From assembly GCA_002928875.1 (NCBI GenBank), contig PERO01000008.1:1-64000 (forward strand): DNA of 64,000 nt, read 5' to 3'. Origin of the DNA: Methylobacterium sp. Its GTDB lineage: Bacteria; Pseudomonadota; Alphaproteobacteria; Rhizobiales; Beijerinckiaceae. Shown in pieces: positions 51,254-61,893 of this stretch (position 1 is its first letter; the number at the start of each line of letters is the position of its first letter). Below the pieces are notes generated by a model, which worked only from the letters and a program-made list of their open reading frames with translations, was not told the origin of the DNA and did not search any database. A program made the translations under genes and the position numbers.

Positions 51254-52413
51254 TGCGCTCGGTCTGGCTTGCCTCCCGCCTTGCCTGGCGACAATTGACC
51301 CATCAGCCCGCCCGCCTCGCGAGCGCGGTGGCCGGCGTGGTCTTCGCCTGCCTGCTCGTTTTCATGCAGCTGGGATTCCACGACGCGCTTTTCGACAGCG
51401 CGACCTCGACCGCGCGGGCGATCCGCGGCGATATCATGGTGTTCAGCCGCCAGTCGGAGACGACCTCGCGGACCTCGGGCCTCCCCCGCGCGCGGCTGAT
51501 GCAGGCGCTTGCCGATCCCGATGTCGCCCGTGTCACGCCGGTCTATCTCGGCCAGGTCATCTGGAAGAATCCGGAGACGACCATGCGCCGCTCCATCATG
51601 GTTCTGGGCGCCGACCCCGACTCGGGCGTCTTCGCGCTCGAGGGTGTGAGCGCGGCTGCCGAGCGGTTGCGCCAGCGCGACACGCTGCTCTTCGATGTCC
51701 AGTCCCGGCCCGAATATGGTCCGATCGGGGAGCGACTGGCCCGCGGTGCAACGACGGTCGAGGTCGCCAACCGCACGACGGACGTGGTGGGCCTTTTCCG
51801 GCTCGGAGCCTCCTTCGCAGCCGATGGCAACCTGCTGACCAGCGATGTCAATTTCCATCGCCTGGTGCGCGACCGGACGCCGGACATGCTCGATGTGGGG
51901 GCTGTGTTCCTGAAGGCCGGCGCGGATGTGAGCCGGGTGAAAGCGCGCCTCCAGCACCTGCTGCCCGATGACGTGCAGGTGATGACGCGCGACGAGTTCA
52001 TCGCCAGCGAACGCGCCTATTGGGCGAACTCGGCCGCGATCGGTTTCATCTTTCTCTTCGGCGTCGGCATGGGGCTCATCGTCGGCTTCGTCATCGTCTA
52101 CCAGATCCTGTTCACGGACGTTGCCAACCACCTGTCCGAATACGCGACGCTGAAGGCGATGGGCTACACCGACCGTTATCTCCTCGCCGTGGTCTTCAGC
52201 GAGGCCCTGATGCTCGCAGCGCTCGGTTTCGTGCCGGGCCTTGCGCTCGCCTGGTGGCTGTTCGGAATCTCGGCAGAGGCAACCTTCCTGCCGATGTTGC
52301 TGCGGCCCGACATGGCTGCCTTCGTGTTCGCGCTGATCTTCGCGATGTGCGCCGCATCCGGCGCGGTTGCCGTTCGCAAGCTGCGCGATGCCAATCCGGC
52401 CGACATGTTCTGA
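51250..52413 (+). CDS. devC: DevC-type ABC exporter permease
   Basis: 387 residues, four helices: one near 20-40 followed by a large periplasmic domain (about 45-265, MacB-like), and three near the C-terminus (IGFIFLFGVGMGLIVGFVIVYQILFTDV and following, with the FtsX-type motif EYATLKAMGYTDRYL). Works with DevA ATPase and the DevB adaptor as a tripartite exporter, which needs an outer-membrane TolC-like channel not seen here. Confidence 0.9.
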   Translation: MMRSVWLASRLAWRQLTHQPARLASAVAGVVFACLLVFMQLGFHDALFDSATSTARAIRGDIMVFSRQSETTSRTSGLPRARLMQALADPDVARVTPVYLGQVIWKNPETTMRRSIMVLGADPDSGVFALEGVSAAAERLRQRDTLLFDVQSRPEYGPIGERLARGATTVEVANRTTDVVGLFRLGASFAADGNLLTSDVNFHRLVRDRTPDMLDVGAVFLKAGADVSRVKARLQHLLPDDVQVMTRDEFIASERAYWANSAAIGFIFLFGVGMGLIVGFVIVYQILFTDVANHLSEYATLKAMGYTDRYLLAVVFSEALMLAALGFVPGLALAWWLFGISAEATFLPMLLRPDMAAFVFALIFAMCAASGAVAVRKLRDANPADMF

Positions 52414-52423
52414 GGGGTGCGGC

Positions 52424-53125
52424 ATGACACACGTCATCGAGATCAAGGGCCTGGGACACTGGTTCGGCAAGGGCGAACTGCGGCGACAGATCCTGTTCGA
52501 CGTCGATCTTTCCATCAAACCGGGGGAGATCGTCATCCTCACCGGCCCGTCCGGCTCCGGGAAAACGACGCTGCTGACCCTGATCGGCGCGCTTCGCGCC
52601 GTGGAGCAAGGAAGCCTCCGGCTGTTCGGGCGTGAACTGCACGCTGCCCGCGATGACGACCGCATCGCCATGCGCCGCCGCATCGGCTTCATCTTCCAGC
52701 AGCACAATCTCCTCGGGTTTCTCTCGGCCCGGCAGAATGTCGAGATGACCCTCGAACTCGACCCGACCAGCGACGCTCGTGAACGGCGCAACCTTGCGAC
52801 CGCCATGCTTGCCAGGGTCGGGCTGGGGGAACGGCTCGATCACCCGCCATCGAAGCTCTCCGGCGGGCAGAAACAGCGCGTGGCCGTCGCGCGTGCACTG
52901 GTCGGCAATCCCGACCTCGTGCTGGCCGACGAGCCGACCGCCTCGCTCGACAAGGTCACCGGGCAGGAGGTGGCGACGCTGATCGAGCGCCTCGCCCGGG
53001 AACGGGGTGCCTCGATCCTGCTCGTGACGCATGATCCGCGCATCCTCGGCATCGCAGACCGCATCGTCGCCATGGAAGACGGTCGCATCGTGGATGCAGC
53101 CGAAAACCGCCATGATGGACGTTGA
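52424..53125 (+). CDS. devA: DevA-type ABC exporter ATPase
   Basis: 233 residues with Walker A GPSGSGKTT, Q-loop FQQHNLLGFLSA, signature LSGGQKQRVAVARAL, Walker B LVLADEPTASLD and H-loop VTHDPR. It powers the DevC permease encoded just before. The C-terminus (MEDGRIVDAAENRHDGR) is as in LolD/MacB-type ATPases. Convergent with the manganese catalase gene. Confidence 0.94.
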   Translation: MTHVIEIKGLGHWFGKGELRRQILFDVDLSIKPGEIVILTGPSGSGKTTLLTLIGALRAVEQGSLRLFGRELHAARDDDRIAMRRRIGFIFQQHNLLGFLSARQNVEMTLELDPTSDARERRNLATAMLARVGLGERLDHPPSKLSGGQKQRVAVARALVGNPDLVLADEPTASLDKVTGQEVATLIERLARERGASILLVTHDPRILGIADRIVAMEDGRIVDAAENRHDGR

Positions 53126-53178
53126 GCCTGCCCCGGTGCGGCCAAGGACAGCCGCACCCGGAACCTGCGGTCGATGCT

Positions 53179-53201
53179 GCCTGAGCTTGCCAAGCTCAGG
53201 C
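53179..53201. terminator. Palindromic hairpin between convergent genes
   Basis: GCCTGAGCTTG-C-CAAGCTCAGGC is a perfect 23-base palindrome between the ends of devA and the catalase gene. It has no T tract but could act as a bidirectional terminator. Confidence 0.45.
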
Positions 53202-53248
53202 ATGGCCAGGCCGCGCATGTCGCACCGGATGCGAAACCGAAAGGCCGA

Positions 53249-54175
53249 CTATCGCGCCGCTTTCGTGAGTATGGATGCGATTTCGAACATTTCTTCCGGC
53301 GCATAATCCGGCGTGAAGGCCGAAGGGATGCCCACCAGCTGATGAATCTTCCCGCCTTCCGGCATGCCCTCGACGATCTCCAGCTCTCCCGGCGGATCAT
53401 CCGGCAAGGCGACCTCGCCATTCGCCCAAATGCCGGCGATTTCGCGGTAATCCGCGTCGCTCCAGGTGTAGAGGCGGCGATGCGACCCTTCATCGAGGTA
53501 TTTCTGGCATTCGGGAATGTTGCCGAGCGGAATATTGGGCACCGGCAGCATCTTTTCGATCGCGACGCCGGTCAGCTTCTTGAGCGCGAGCGCGTAGGCA
53601 TGCGCGTGCACCGAACCGCGCACCAGCAGGTAGCCGCACACCTCGCGCCCGGTGGGATCGCTGAGGGTCTCATAGACCCGCAGCTTGTGGAGGCGCGCCC
53701 CGCATTCGAGGTGAAAGTTGTGGAGCAGATCGAAGATCACGTTCCCGGTCGTGGTGACGAAGTCGTTGTTCCAGGATGCGCCGTTGGCATTGACGGGCGT
53801 GGCACCCCCGCCATTGGAAAAGAAGCTCGCTGCGAGACGGATATCCTGCATGGCCTCGAAGGGTGACATCGAAATGTCGCCGCCATCGCCCGCATCGGCA
53901 TCTTCCACGTCAGGCCCGGTGTTCAGCATCGCCACGCCGTTGCTGACAAGCTCGACATGTGCCAGTTCCTCGGCCGTGATCGATGCCACGAGGCTGTAGA
54001 AGGGCCGAAGCTTGGCCTTGCTGCGGAAATTGAAGCTCTGGAACATGTAATTGCCCAGGGTGGACATCTCGCCATATTTGCCGCCCAGCAGTTCCTGAAG
54101 CGCGGCGGCCGCGTTCGGATCCTGCGATTTCGGCGGCGGCAATTCGGTGATCAGCCTGTCGACTCGCATGAACAT
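53249..54175 (-). CDS. Manganese catalase
   Basis: 308 residues of the ferritin-like Mn-catalase family, which breaks down hydrogen peroxide at a dimanganese site. The five metal ligands can be placed: E36 (KYGEMSTL), E70 and H73 (EELAHVE), E157 (NFHLECGARLH) and H190 (RGSVHAHAYAL); the spacing matches the family. GGGAG nine bases before ATG 54175 supports the start. It lies downstream of the alcohol dehydrogenase gene, about 300 bases apart, with its own upstream region. Confidence 0.95.
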   Translation of the reverse strand: MFMRVDRLITELPPPKSQDPNAAAALQELLGGKYGEMSTLGNYMFQSFNFRSKAKLRPFYSLVASITAEELAHVELVSNGVAMLNTGPDVEDADAGDGGDISMSPFEAMQDIRLAASFFSNGGGATPVNANGASWNNDFVTTTGNVIFDLLHNFHLECGARLHKLRVYETLSDPTGREVCGYLLVRGSVHAHAYALALKKLTGVAIEKMLPVPNIPLGNIPECQKYLDEGSHRRLYTWSDADYREIAGIWANGEVALPDDPPGELEIVEGMPEGGKIHQLVGIPSAFTPDYAPEEMFEIASILTKAAR

Positions 54176-54477
54176 CGGAATGCTCCCTTCTGGGTGAGTG
54201 GTTTCTCGCGGATCCAACCGATCGAAGGATCGTCATGCCATCTTCATCCAACACCCGGGATCGAGGTTCGTTCCGTCGCATCCGGCCAATTGACAGGTCG
54301 AACAGCGGCTGCTGCCGCGCATCCCGTCCGCTCCGCCCTTCAGCATGGCGCGTCATCGATCTTGGCCAGCCCGCGCGCATGATCCTTGGCGCGCGTGATC
54401 CTTGGCGCGCGTCATCCCTGTGCCCCGTTACCAACCTTGCCCGTGCCTTCGAGCTCGTGACACGGGCGCGCGGGTCA
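54176..54477. other. Upstream region of manganese catalase
   Basis: About 300 bases without a gene. It holds a 16-base tandem repeat (54373-54420). No clear promoter consensus for the catalase gene is seen. Confidence 0.5.
54373..54420. repeat. 16-base tandem repeat, three units
   Basis: GCGCGCATGATCCTTG, GCGCGCGTGATCCTTG and GCGCGCGTCATCCCTG follow each other upstream of the manganese catalase gene. They could be repeated protein-binding sites or a simple slippage product. Confidence 0.75.
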
Positions 54478-55647
54478 TCACGGCTTGAGAACGACCTTGA
54501 TGCAGCCCTCCTTCCGGTCCCGGAAGGTCTTGTAGAGCTCCGGGCCGTCTTCAAGGCTGCCGGTATGGGTGATGACGAAGGAGGGGTCGATCGCACCCTC
54601 TTCGATGAGGCGCAGAAGCTTCGGCAAGTAGTGCTGAACGGGCGTCTGCGCCATGCGCATCGTGATGCCGCGATTGATCGCCGACCCGAATGGCACCTTG
54701 TCGAGGAAGCCGCCATAGACGCCGACGATCGACACCGTGCCGAAGTTTCGGCAGCAATGGATGGCCTGCCGCAGCACATGCGGTCGATCCGTGCCCATGA
54801 AGGTCGCCACCTTCACGCGATCGATCATGGCAGAGATGCTCGACGTCGAATCCGGCTCGGTGCCGACCGCATCGATGCAGGCATCCGCGCCGCGCCCGCC
54901 GGTGAGGGCCTGGATGCGGTCATAGACGTCATCCGCGTGGAAATCGATCGTCACCGCGCCCAGCGAGCGCGCGAGATCCAGCCGCTCCGGCACCGTGTCG
55001 ATCGCGATCACGCGGGCCGCGCCCTGCATGAACGCGCTGCGGATCGCCATCTGCCCGACCGGGCCGCAGCCCCAGATGGCGATGGTATCCTCCGGCTTGA
55101 TGTCGCAGAATTCCGCGGCCATGTAGCCGGTGGGAAAGATATCGGAGAGAAAGAGCACCTGCTCATCGGTGAGATGGGAAGGCACCTTGATCGGCCCGAC
55201 ATCGGCATAGGGCACGCGCAGATACTCGGCCTGTCCACCGGGATATCCGCCGAGAATATGGGAATAGCCGAAGAGACCGGCGGGGGAATGGCCCCACAGT
55301 TTCGCAGCCTTCCGGTGATCGGGATTGGAGCGCTCGCAGCCCGAGTAGTAGCCGCGCTGGCAGAAGAAACATTCGCCGCAGGAAATCGTGAAGGGGATGA
55401 CCACGCGATCACCCACTTTCAGGTTCTTGTTGTCCTTTCCGACCTCAACCACTTCCCCCATGGTTTCATGTCCGAGCACATCCCCGCTTTCCATGCCGGG
55501 AATGACGCCGTTGAAGATGTGGAGGTCCGAACCGCAGATCGCGCAGGCGGTCACGCGGATGATGGCATCGCGGCCATCCTGAATGACGGGATCGGGAACG
55601 GTATCGCAGCGAATGTCGCCTTTTCCATGCCAGCACAGGGCTTTCAT
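54478..55647 (-). CDS. Zinc-dependent alcohol dehydrogenase
   Basis: 389 residues, medium-chain dehydrogenase. Catalytic zinc ligands appear in CAICGSDLH and [12 protein letters not shown], the structural zinc loop in [18 protein letters not shown], and the NAD-binding motif in [11 protein letters not shown]. It resembles the formaldehyde/S-hydroxymethyl-type and threonine-like dehydrogenases with an extended C-terminus. The substrate is not known; it may serve general detoxification with the catalase. ATG 55647 is favoured over 55650 because GGAG is then seven bases upstream. Confidence 0.9.
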   Translation of the reverse strand: MKALCWHGKGDIRCDTVPDPVIQDGRDAIIRVTACAICGSDLHIFNGVIPGMESGDVLGHETMGEVVEVGKDNKNLKVGDRVVIPFTISCGECFFCQRGYYSGCERSNPDHRKAAKLWGHSPAGLFGYSHILGGYPGGQAEYLRVPYADVGPIKVPSHLTDEQVLFLSDIFPTGYMAAEFCDIKPEDTIAIWGCGPVGQMAIRSAFMQGAARVIAIDTVPERLDLARSLGAVTIDFHADDVYDRIQALTGGRGADACIDAVGTEPDSTSSISAMIDRVKVATFMGTDRPHVLRQAIHCCRNFGTVSIVGVYGGFLDKVPFGSAINRGITMRMAQTPVQHYLPKLLRLIEEGAIDPSFVITHTGSLEDGPELYKTFRDRKEGCIKVVLKP

Positions 55648-55772
55648 CATCGATCTCCATTTGTCCGTGGCCGATGCGATGAAAAGCCAGTTCAGCTTGG
55701 CGAAGGCTCGGCGATGTTGCTGGGGGCAACGGTCGACGGGATTCAATGGTTCCGCTGAAGAAGCGATGGCCG

Positions 55773-56459
55773 TCAGTTGTCCAGCAAGCGATAGCCCACG
55801 CCCGGTTCGGTGAGGATGAAGCGCGGGTTGGCGGCATCGTCGCCCAGCTTCTCGCGGATATGCCCGATGGCGATGCGCAGGTAATGCGTATCCTCCCGGT
55901 GCGCCGGACCCCAGACCGTGGTGAGCAATTGCCGATGGCTGACGAGGCGCCCGGCATGGCGCGCGAGCAGGGCGAGAACGTCGAATTCCTTGCGCGTCAG
56001 TTTTGCCTCGATCCCCGAAACGCGCACGACGCGGGTCGCGAGGTTGATCTCGAGCGCGCCGAAGGCGAGTTCCGCGCGCTCCGCCGTGCCGGCCGGGCGC
56101 TTGCGCAGAGCCGCCCGCAGGCGCGCGAGCAATTCGCCGGTTGCGAAAGGCTTCGTCACGTAATCGTCGGCGCCGGCATCGAGGGCCGCGATCTTCTCGG
56201 CCTCGCCGTCGCGCACGGAGAGCACGAGGATCGGCACCTGCGACCATTCGCGGATGCCGGCGATGACGGCCTTGCCATCCATGTCCGGCAAGCCGAGATC
56301 GAGCAGCACCGCATCCGGCGCCTCGGTCGCGGCCCGCTCCAGGCCCAGCCGGCCCCGTTCGGCCTCGATCACCTCGAAACCGCCCGCGCCGAGCGCGATG
56401 GCGAGGAACCGCCGGATCGGCGCCTCATCCTCGACGAGCAGGATGCGGGGCTGGCTCAT
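55773..56459 (-). CDS. kdpE: Potassium-response regulator KdpE
   Basis: 228 residues, OmpR-type: a receiver with D54 (VLLDLGLPD), K in VTKPF, and a winged-helix effector domain ([27 protein letters not shown], then [14 protein letters not shown]). It is phosphorylated by KdpD and activates the kdp operon when potassium is scarce. Last gene of kdpFABCDE here, 38 bases after kdpD. Confidence 0.96.
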   Translation of the reverse strand: MSQPRILLVEDEAPIRRFLAIALGAGGFEVIEAERGRLGLERAATEAPDAVLLDLGLPDMDGKAVIAGIREWSQVPILVLSVRDGEAEKIAALDAGADDYVTKPFATGELLARLRAALRKRPAGTAERAELAFGALEINLATRVVRVSGIEAKLTRKEFDVLALLARHAGRLVSHRQLLTTVWGPAHREDTHYLRIAIGHIREKLGDDAANPRFILTEPGVGYRLLDN

Positions 56460-56497
56460 CGGGGCGTGCTCATCGAAGTGTGCTCATCAGGGTGTTC

Positions 56498-59218
56498 TCA
56501 TGGGTCGGGGCTCTCCGGTGCTTCGGCCAGCGGCAGGACGAGACGCAGCGTCGTGCCCTGCCCGCCCGGCCCCGCCTCGGCATAGGCCCGGCCGCCATGG
56601 GCTTCGACCAACCCTTTCACGATGGCAAGCCCCATGCCGGTGCCGGCCGGTGCACCATCGCCCTGTGCCGCGCGATAGAACAGATCGAACACCTTGTCGC
56701 GATCGGCTTCCGGGATTCCCGGCCCCTGATCGGAAACGAGGATTTCCACCTCCCTCCCCGCCTGCCTGGCGACAAGGCGGATGGCGGAGCCGGCGGGCGC
56801 GTATTTGGCGGCATTCTCGAGCACGTTCCCCAGCGCCTGGCCGATCAGCACCGGGTCGGCATCGAGCGGCGGCAGACCGGGGCTGATCTCGATCTCGAGC
56901 CCGTGCCGCGCGAGAGCCCGGCCGAGATCGGCACGCACCCGCCCGATGATCTCGCGCAGGTCGATGGCCGCGCGGCTGGGTTTCAGCGCGCCATGGCCGA
57001 GCCGGGTCATGTCGAGCAGGTTCTGCACGATGCGATCGAGCCGCCGCGCCTCCTCATGGGCGCTGGTCGCGAGCGAACGGCGCGCGTCCTCGGGCAGATC
57101 CATGCCTTCGGCCAGGCTCGACGTGGCGCCGATCACCGTGACGAGCGGGGTGCGGAGGTCATGGCTCACGGCATTGAGAAGCGCCGCGCGCAGCTTGTCG
57201 CTCTCGGCGGTGACGCGCGCATTGGCGACCTCTTCCGCAAGGCGGTTGCGCTCGACGGCGACCGCCACCTGATCCTCCACCGCAAGCAGCAGGCGCTTCG
57301 TCTCGGGGTCCTTCGCGCGGGAGGCATCGTGGAAGCGCACGCCCATGGTGCCGAAGGGCCGGCCCGCTGTGGCGAGCGGCACGAATTGCCAGGCGGATTG
57401 CGGCAGGGTGCCCGTGCCGAAACCGGCAGCCTCCGCCTTGTCGAAGGCCCATTGGGCGGCGGCGCGTTCGCGCGCCTCGAGCGCCTCGTCGATGGCGGGC
57501 CAGCCCTGCACCTGCCGCAACACGCCCTCTGCATCGGGAGCGAGGATCAGCACATCCGCCTGCAGCACGCGCGCGACATGGGCGACCGCCGCCCACAGCA
57601 CATCGTCGGCCTTCGTGGCCGAGGCGATCTTGCGCGCGAAATCATAGAGCGTCTCGGTGCGCGCCTGCGCCCGGCGCATGGTCTCCACCTGCGCCTTCAG
57701 GCGGCTCGCCAGCGTGCCGGTGAAGAGCGCGCCGAGCAGGAACACGCTCAGCGAGACGATATCGGAGGATTTCGCGACCGACAGCGTGAGATAGGGCTCG
57801 GTGTAGAAGAAATTGTAACCCAGAAAGCCGGTGATGCTCGCGAGCAGCGAGGCGGAGAGCCCATAGCGATAGGCCACGAGCATCACGCCCAGCAGGTAGA
57901 GCACCGTGATCGCGCCGGCGGGAATCGCATCGACCTGCGCGATGGGCCAGGCGATGAGCGTCGCGACGGTGCTGGCCACGATTGCGGCCAGCGGCCCGCG
58001 CCAGTCCTCCGGCAGGAGCGGGCGATCGAGCTTCGCCCGGCGCCGCTCCAGCCGCGCATGCGGGGTGACGACGGTGATCTCGAAATCCGTCGCCTCGTCG
58101 AGAAGCCGTTCGGAAACCGGTTCGCGGATCAGCCCCGCGAGGCGCTCAACGAGGCTGTTGCGCCAGCGGGGGCGGCCGATCACCAGCCGCGTCACGTTCC
58201 GTTCGCGCGCAAAACGCAGGATTTCCCGGGCGGCATCGGATTCGGCGCGCAAGGTCACGGTTTCCGCGCCAAGCGTCTCGGCAAGGCGCAAGGCATCCTG
58301 GGTAATGTCGCGCGTATCGGCATCCATCGCCTCGTGCCTGGGGGTGAGCACGGTCGCGACGATCCACGGGATTTTCGCGCGATCCGCCATGCGCTTCCCG
58401 GCCCGCACGAGTGCCTTGCCAACGGGCGCCTCGTTGACGCAGACGAGCAGGCGTTCCGCCGTGGGCCAGATGCTCTGGTCGGCCTGCGCGCGCTTGAGGT
58501 CGAGCATCTCGGCATCGACACGGCCCGCGGCGGTGCGCAAAGCCATTTCACGCAAGGCGGTGAGCTTGCCCTTCGTGAAGAAATTCTCGAGCGCCCGGCC
58601 CGCCTCGCGGGGCAGATAGACCTTCCCGTCCTTCAGCCGCTGGATGAGTTCTTCCGGCGGAAGGTCGATCAACTCGATCTGGTCGGCGCGGTCGAGCACG
58701 GAATCCGGCACCGTTTCCTGCACGCGGATGCCGGTGATCTGCGCCACCGCATCGTTCAGGCTCTCGACATGCTGGATGTTGAGCGTCGTGACGACATCGA
58801 TGCCCGCATCGAGCACCTCCATCACGTCCTGCCAGCGCTTGGTGTGCCGCGAGCCCGGCGCATTGGTATGCGCGAATTCGTCGATGATCGCGAGGCGAGG
58901 CTTGCGCGCGAGCAGCGCGTCGAGATCCATCTCCTCCAAGGTCTGGCCGCGATAATGGACGGAACGGCGCGGCAGGGATTCGAGGCTCGCGAGCAACGCC
59001 GCCGTTTCAGCCCGGCCATGCGTCTCGAGCAGGGCCACCACGACATCCACGCCGGCGCGGGCCCGCACGCGCGCCTCTTCCAGCATCGCGAAGGTCTTTC
59101 CCACGCCCGGCGCCGCGCCGAGGAAGATTTTCAGCCGCCCGCCGCGCAAGGCGGCCTCCTCGGCGCGGGCGAGGTCAAGGAAACTCTCGGGATGGGGGCG
59201 GGTCAGGTCGGACGCCAT
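56498..59218 (-). CDS. kdpD: Sensor kinase KdpD
   Basis: 906 residues, full-length. The KdpD N-terminal domain has Walker A GAAPGVGKT (34-42) and the DEFAHTNAPGSRH motif; a Usp-like domain follows, then four transmembrane helices at about 395-500, a GAF domain, HisKA with H686 (NAVSHDLRTPL) and HATPase_c. It senses potassium limitation and phosphorylates KdpE. A long antisense reading frame on the other strand is not a gene. Confidence 0.97.
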   Translation of the reverse strand: MASDLTRPHPESFLDLARAEEAALRGGRLKIFLGAAPGVGKTFAMLEEARVRARAGVDVVVALLETHGRAETAALLASLESLPRRSVHYRGQTLEEMDLDALLARKPRLAIIDEFAHTNAPGSRHTKRWQDVMEVLDAGIDVVTTLNIQHVESLNDAVAQITGIRVQETVPDSVLDRADQIELIDLPPEELIQRLKDGKVYLPREAGRALENFFTKGKLTALREMALRTAAGRVDAEMLDLKRAQADQSIWPTAERLLVCVNEAPVGKALVRAGKRMADRAKIPWIVATVLTPRHEAMDADTRDITQDALRLAETLGAETVTLRAESDAAREILRFARERNVTRLVIGRPRWRNSLVERLAGLIREPVSERLLDEATDFEITVVTPHARLERRRAKLDRPLLPEDWRGPLAAIVASTVATLIAWPIAQVDAIPAGAITVLYLLGVMLVAYRYGLSASLLASITGFLGYNFFYTEPYLTLSVAKSSDIVSLSVFLLGALFTGTLASRLKAQVETMRRAQARTETLYDFARKIASATKADDVLWAAVAHVARVLQADVLILAPDAEGVLRQVQGWPAIDEALEARERAAAQWAFDKAEAAGFGTGTLPQSAWQFVPLATAGRPFGTMGVRFHDASRAKDPETKRLLLAVEDQVAVAVERNRLAEEVANARVTAESDKLRAALLNAVSHDLRTPLVTVIGATSSLAEGMDLPEDARRSLATSAHEEARRLDRIVQNLLDMTRLGHGALKPSRAAIDLREIIGRVRADLGRALARHGLEIEISPGLPPLDADPVLIGQALGNVLENAAKYAPAGSAIRLVARQAGREVEILVSDQGPGIPEADRDKVFDLFYRAAQGDGAPAGTGMGLAIVKGLVEAHGGRAYAEAGPGGQGTTLRLVLPLAEAPESPDP

Positions 59219-59236
59219 GCGGGTGCCAGCATGGCC

Positions 59237-59824
59237 TCACGGGGCGGCAGCGTCGAGGGCGAGATTGAGCGCCAGCACATTGACGCGCGGTTCGCCGAGG
59301 AGGCCGAGATCGCGCCCCTCGATCTGCCGTTCCACAAGCGCGCGGATCTCCGCCTCCGGCTTGCCGCGCGCCTGCGCCACCCGCGCGACCTGCGCCAATG
59401 CGCCGGCCGGCGAGATATGCGGATCGAGCCCCGAGGCCGAGGACGTCACCAGATCCGCCGGCTGCGGGCCTTCGCCGAGCGCCTGCGCGCGCGCCGCCAC
59501 CGCCTCGGCCAGCGCCTTGCTGGAAGGGCCGAGATTGGAGCCGGTGGAATTCGCCGCATTGTAGGGCGCGTCGATCGTTTTCGTCGCATCCGCAGGGTCC
59601 GCGGCACTCGTCGCGGAGGGGCGGCCATGGAAATAGCGATCCGCGGTGAAGTTCTGGCCGATCAGCGCGGAGCCGATCACCACCTCCCCGCGTTTCACCA
59701 GCGAGCCATTCGCCGGGTGCGGGAACATCGCCTGACCGAGGCCGGTGATCGCCAGGGGATAGGCGAGCCCGGTCAGGAGCGTGAAAAGAACCGTGAGAAC
59801 AAGGGCAGCGCGAAGCTGGGACAT
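59237..59824 (-). CDS. kdpC: Potassium-transporting ATPase KdpC subunit
   Basis: 195 residues with one N-terminal helix (about 7-28) and the KdpC periplasmic domain (LIGQNFTADRYFHGRPSA, SSASGLDPHISPAGA). It stabilises the KdpFABC complex. ATG 59824 follows kdpB by 13 bases; the longer upstream frame overlaps kdpB. Confidence 0.96.
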   Translation of the reverse strand: MSQLRAALVLTVLFTLLTGLAYPLAITGLGQAMFPHPANGSLVKRGEVVIGSALIGQNFTADRYFHGRPSATSAADPADATKTIDAPYNAANSTGSNLGPSSKALAEAVAARAQALGEGPQPADLVTSSASGLDPHISPAGALAQVARVAQARGKPEAEIRALVERQIEGRDLGLLGEPRVNVLALNLALDAAAP

Positions 59825-59837
59825 GATGGTCTCCGTT

Positions 59838-61883
59838 TCAGGCAAGGCCGAGGGCGTTGACCGCGAGGTCGATCGCCTTGATGCCGATGAACGGCACCAC
59901 GAGGCCGCCAAGGCCATAGATGACGAGGTTGCGCGTGAGCAGGCTCGCGGCCGAGGCCGGCCGGTAGGCGACGCCCCTCAACGCGATGGGGATCAGCGCG
60001 ATGATGACGAGCGCGTTGAAGATGATGGCCGAGAGGATGGCGCTCTCCGGCGAGCCGAGGCCCATGACATTCAGAGCGCCGAGGCCGGGATAGGCCGCGA
60101 CGAACAGGGCCGGGAGGATCGCGAAATATTTCGCGACATCGTTCGCGATGGAGAATGTTGTCAGCGCGCCGCGCGAGATGAGCAATTGCTTGCCCACCAG
60201 CACGATCTCGATGAGCTTCGTGGGGTCAGAATCGAGGTCGATCAGGTTGCCGGCCTCTTTCGCGGCGGGTGTGCCGGAATTCATGGCGACACCGACATCG
60301 GCCTGCGCGAGCGCGGGCGCATCGTTTGAGCCGTCGCCGCACATCGCGACGAGCTTGCCCTCGGCCTGCTCCTTGCGGATCAATTCGAGCTTCTTCTCGG
60401 GCGTGGCCTCGGCGAGGAAATCGTCAACGCCCGCTTCCGCCGCGATGGAGGCCGCCGTGAGCGGGTTGTCGCCGGTGATCATCACCGTGCGGATGCCCAT
60501 GCGGCGGAGTTCCGCGAAGCGCTCGCGAATGCCCGGTTTCACGATGTCCTTGAGATAGACCACGCCCAGCACGCGGCCATCGCGCGCCACCACGAGCGGC
60601 GTGCCGCCGGCGCTGGCGATGCGCCGCACGATGGTCTCGAGCGGGCCATTCACCGGCCCGCCCACAAGGCGGCGGATTGCATCGGAAGCACCCTTGCGGA
60701 TCACGCCGCCGCTCTCGAGATCCACGCCCGACATGCGGGTCTGCGCGGTAAACGGCACGAAGACGAGGCCGTCCCGGATGGAAGGCGGGCTGAAGCCGAA
60801 TTTCCGGACCGCCAGTTCCACGATGGATTTCCCCTCCGGCGTCTCGTCCGCGAGGGAGGCGAGCCAGGCCGCTTCCGCCAGCTCGCGCTCGGTCACGTCA
60901 GGCACGGGCTCGAACGCGTCCGCCATGCGGTTGCCGAAGGTGATGGTGCCGGTCTTGTCGAGCAGCAGCACGTCGATATCGCCCGCCGCCTCCACCGCGC
61001 GGCCGGATTTGGCGATGACATTCGCCTTCACCAGCCGATCCATGCCGGCGATGCCGATCGCCGAGAGCAGGCCGCCGATGGTCGTGGGGATCAGCGTGAC
61101 GAACAGCGCGATCAGGTAGATCACCGGGATCGTGGTGCCCGACCAGCTTGCGAAGAAGGGCAAGGTCACCACGACCAGCAGGAAGACGAGCGTGAGGGCC
61201 GCGAGCAGGATATCGAGCGCGATCTCGTTCGGCGTCTTCTGGCGTTTCGCGCCCTCGACCATCGCGATCATCCGGTCGAGGAAGGTCTCGCCGGGTTTCG
61301 TGGTCACGCGGATCACGAGCCAATCCGAAGCGAGCGTGGTGCCGCCCGTCACCGAGGAGCGATCCCCGCCCGCCTCGCGGATCACCGGCGCGGATTCACC
61401 CGTGATCGCGCTCTCGTTGACCGAGGCCACGCCTTCGATCACCTCGCCATCGGTGGGGATGAGTTCGCCCGCTTCGACGAGAATCACGTCGCCGGGTTCG
61501 AGCAGCTCGACCTCCTTGTTTTCCCACAGGGCGCGGTTTGCGGGGTCGAGCAGCAGCTTTGCCCGTCCCCTGGAGCGCGTAGCGCGGAAGGTGTCGGCGC
61601 GCGCCTTGCCGCGCCCCTCGGCCACGGCTTCCGCGAAATTCGCGAAGAGCACGGTGAACCACAGCCAGAGCGTGATCTGCAGGCCAATGGCGAAGGTCGG
61701 CCCGCCCGCGAGGCCCTCGCGGATCGTCAGGATGGTCGCGAGCACTGAGACGAGCGCAGTCGCGAAGATCACGGGATTGCGCGCGAGGCCGCGGGGATTG
61801 AGCTTCAACGCCGCCTGTTTCACGGCGGTCTTCAGGATGGCGGGTTCGAAGAGGCCGATTTCGGCCGTTGCATGTTTCGACAT
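59838..61883 (-). CDS. kdpB: Potassium-transporting ATPase KdpB subunit
   Basis: 681 residues, a P-type ATPase. The phosphorylated Asp is D309 in [15 protein letters not shown] ([11 protein letters not shown]) and the hinge motif [21 protein letters not shown] are intact. It hydrolyses ATP to drive high-affinity K+ uptake through KdpA. ATG 61883 is preceded by GAGGA. Confidence 0.98.
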   Translation of the reverse strand: MSKHATAEIGLFEPAILKTAVKQAALKLNPRGLARNPVIFATALVSVLATILTIREGLAGGPTFAIGLQITLWLWFTVLFANFAEAVAEGRGKARADTFRATRSRGRAKLLLDPANRALWENKEVELLEPGDVILVEAGELIPTDGEVIEGVASVNESAITGESAPVIREAGGDRSSVTGGTTLASDWLVIRVTTKPGETFLDRMIAMVEGAKRQKTPNEIALDILLAALTLVFLLVVVTLPFFASWSGTTIPVIYLIALFVTLIPTTIGGLLSAIGIAGMDRLVKANVIAKSGRAVEAAGDIDVLLLDKTGTITFGNRMADAFEPVPDVTERELAEAAWLASLADETPEGKSIVELAVRKFGFSPPSIRDGLVFVPFTAQTRMSGVDLESGGVIRKGASDAIRRLVGGPVNGPLETIVRRIASAGGTPLVVARDGRVLGVVYLKDIVKPGIRERFAELRRMGIRTVMITGDNPLTAASIAAEAGVDDFLAEATPEKKLELIRKEQAEGKLVAMCGDGSNDAPALAQADVGVAMNSGTPAAKEAGNLIDLDSDPTKLIEIVLVGKQLLISRGALTTFSIANDVAKYFAILPALFVAAYPGLGALNVMGLGSPESAILSAIIFNALVIIALIPIALRGVAYRPASAASLLTRNLVIYGLGGLVVPFIGIKAIDLAVNALGLA

Positions 61884-61893
61884 GGGAAAATCC

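Noticed and set aside
56480-59860. 1126-residue open frame on the plus strand
   Set aside because: It lies opposite kdpD and kdpC, whose motifs are complete; the composition is that of an antisense shadow.
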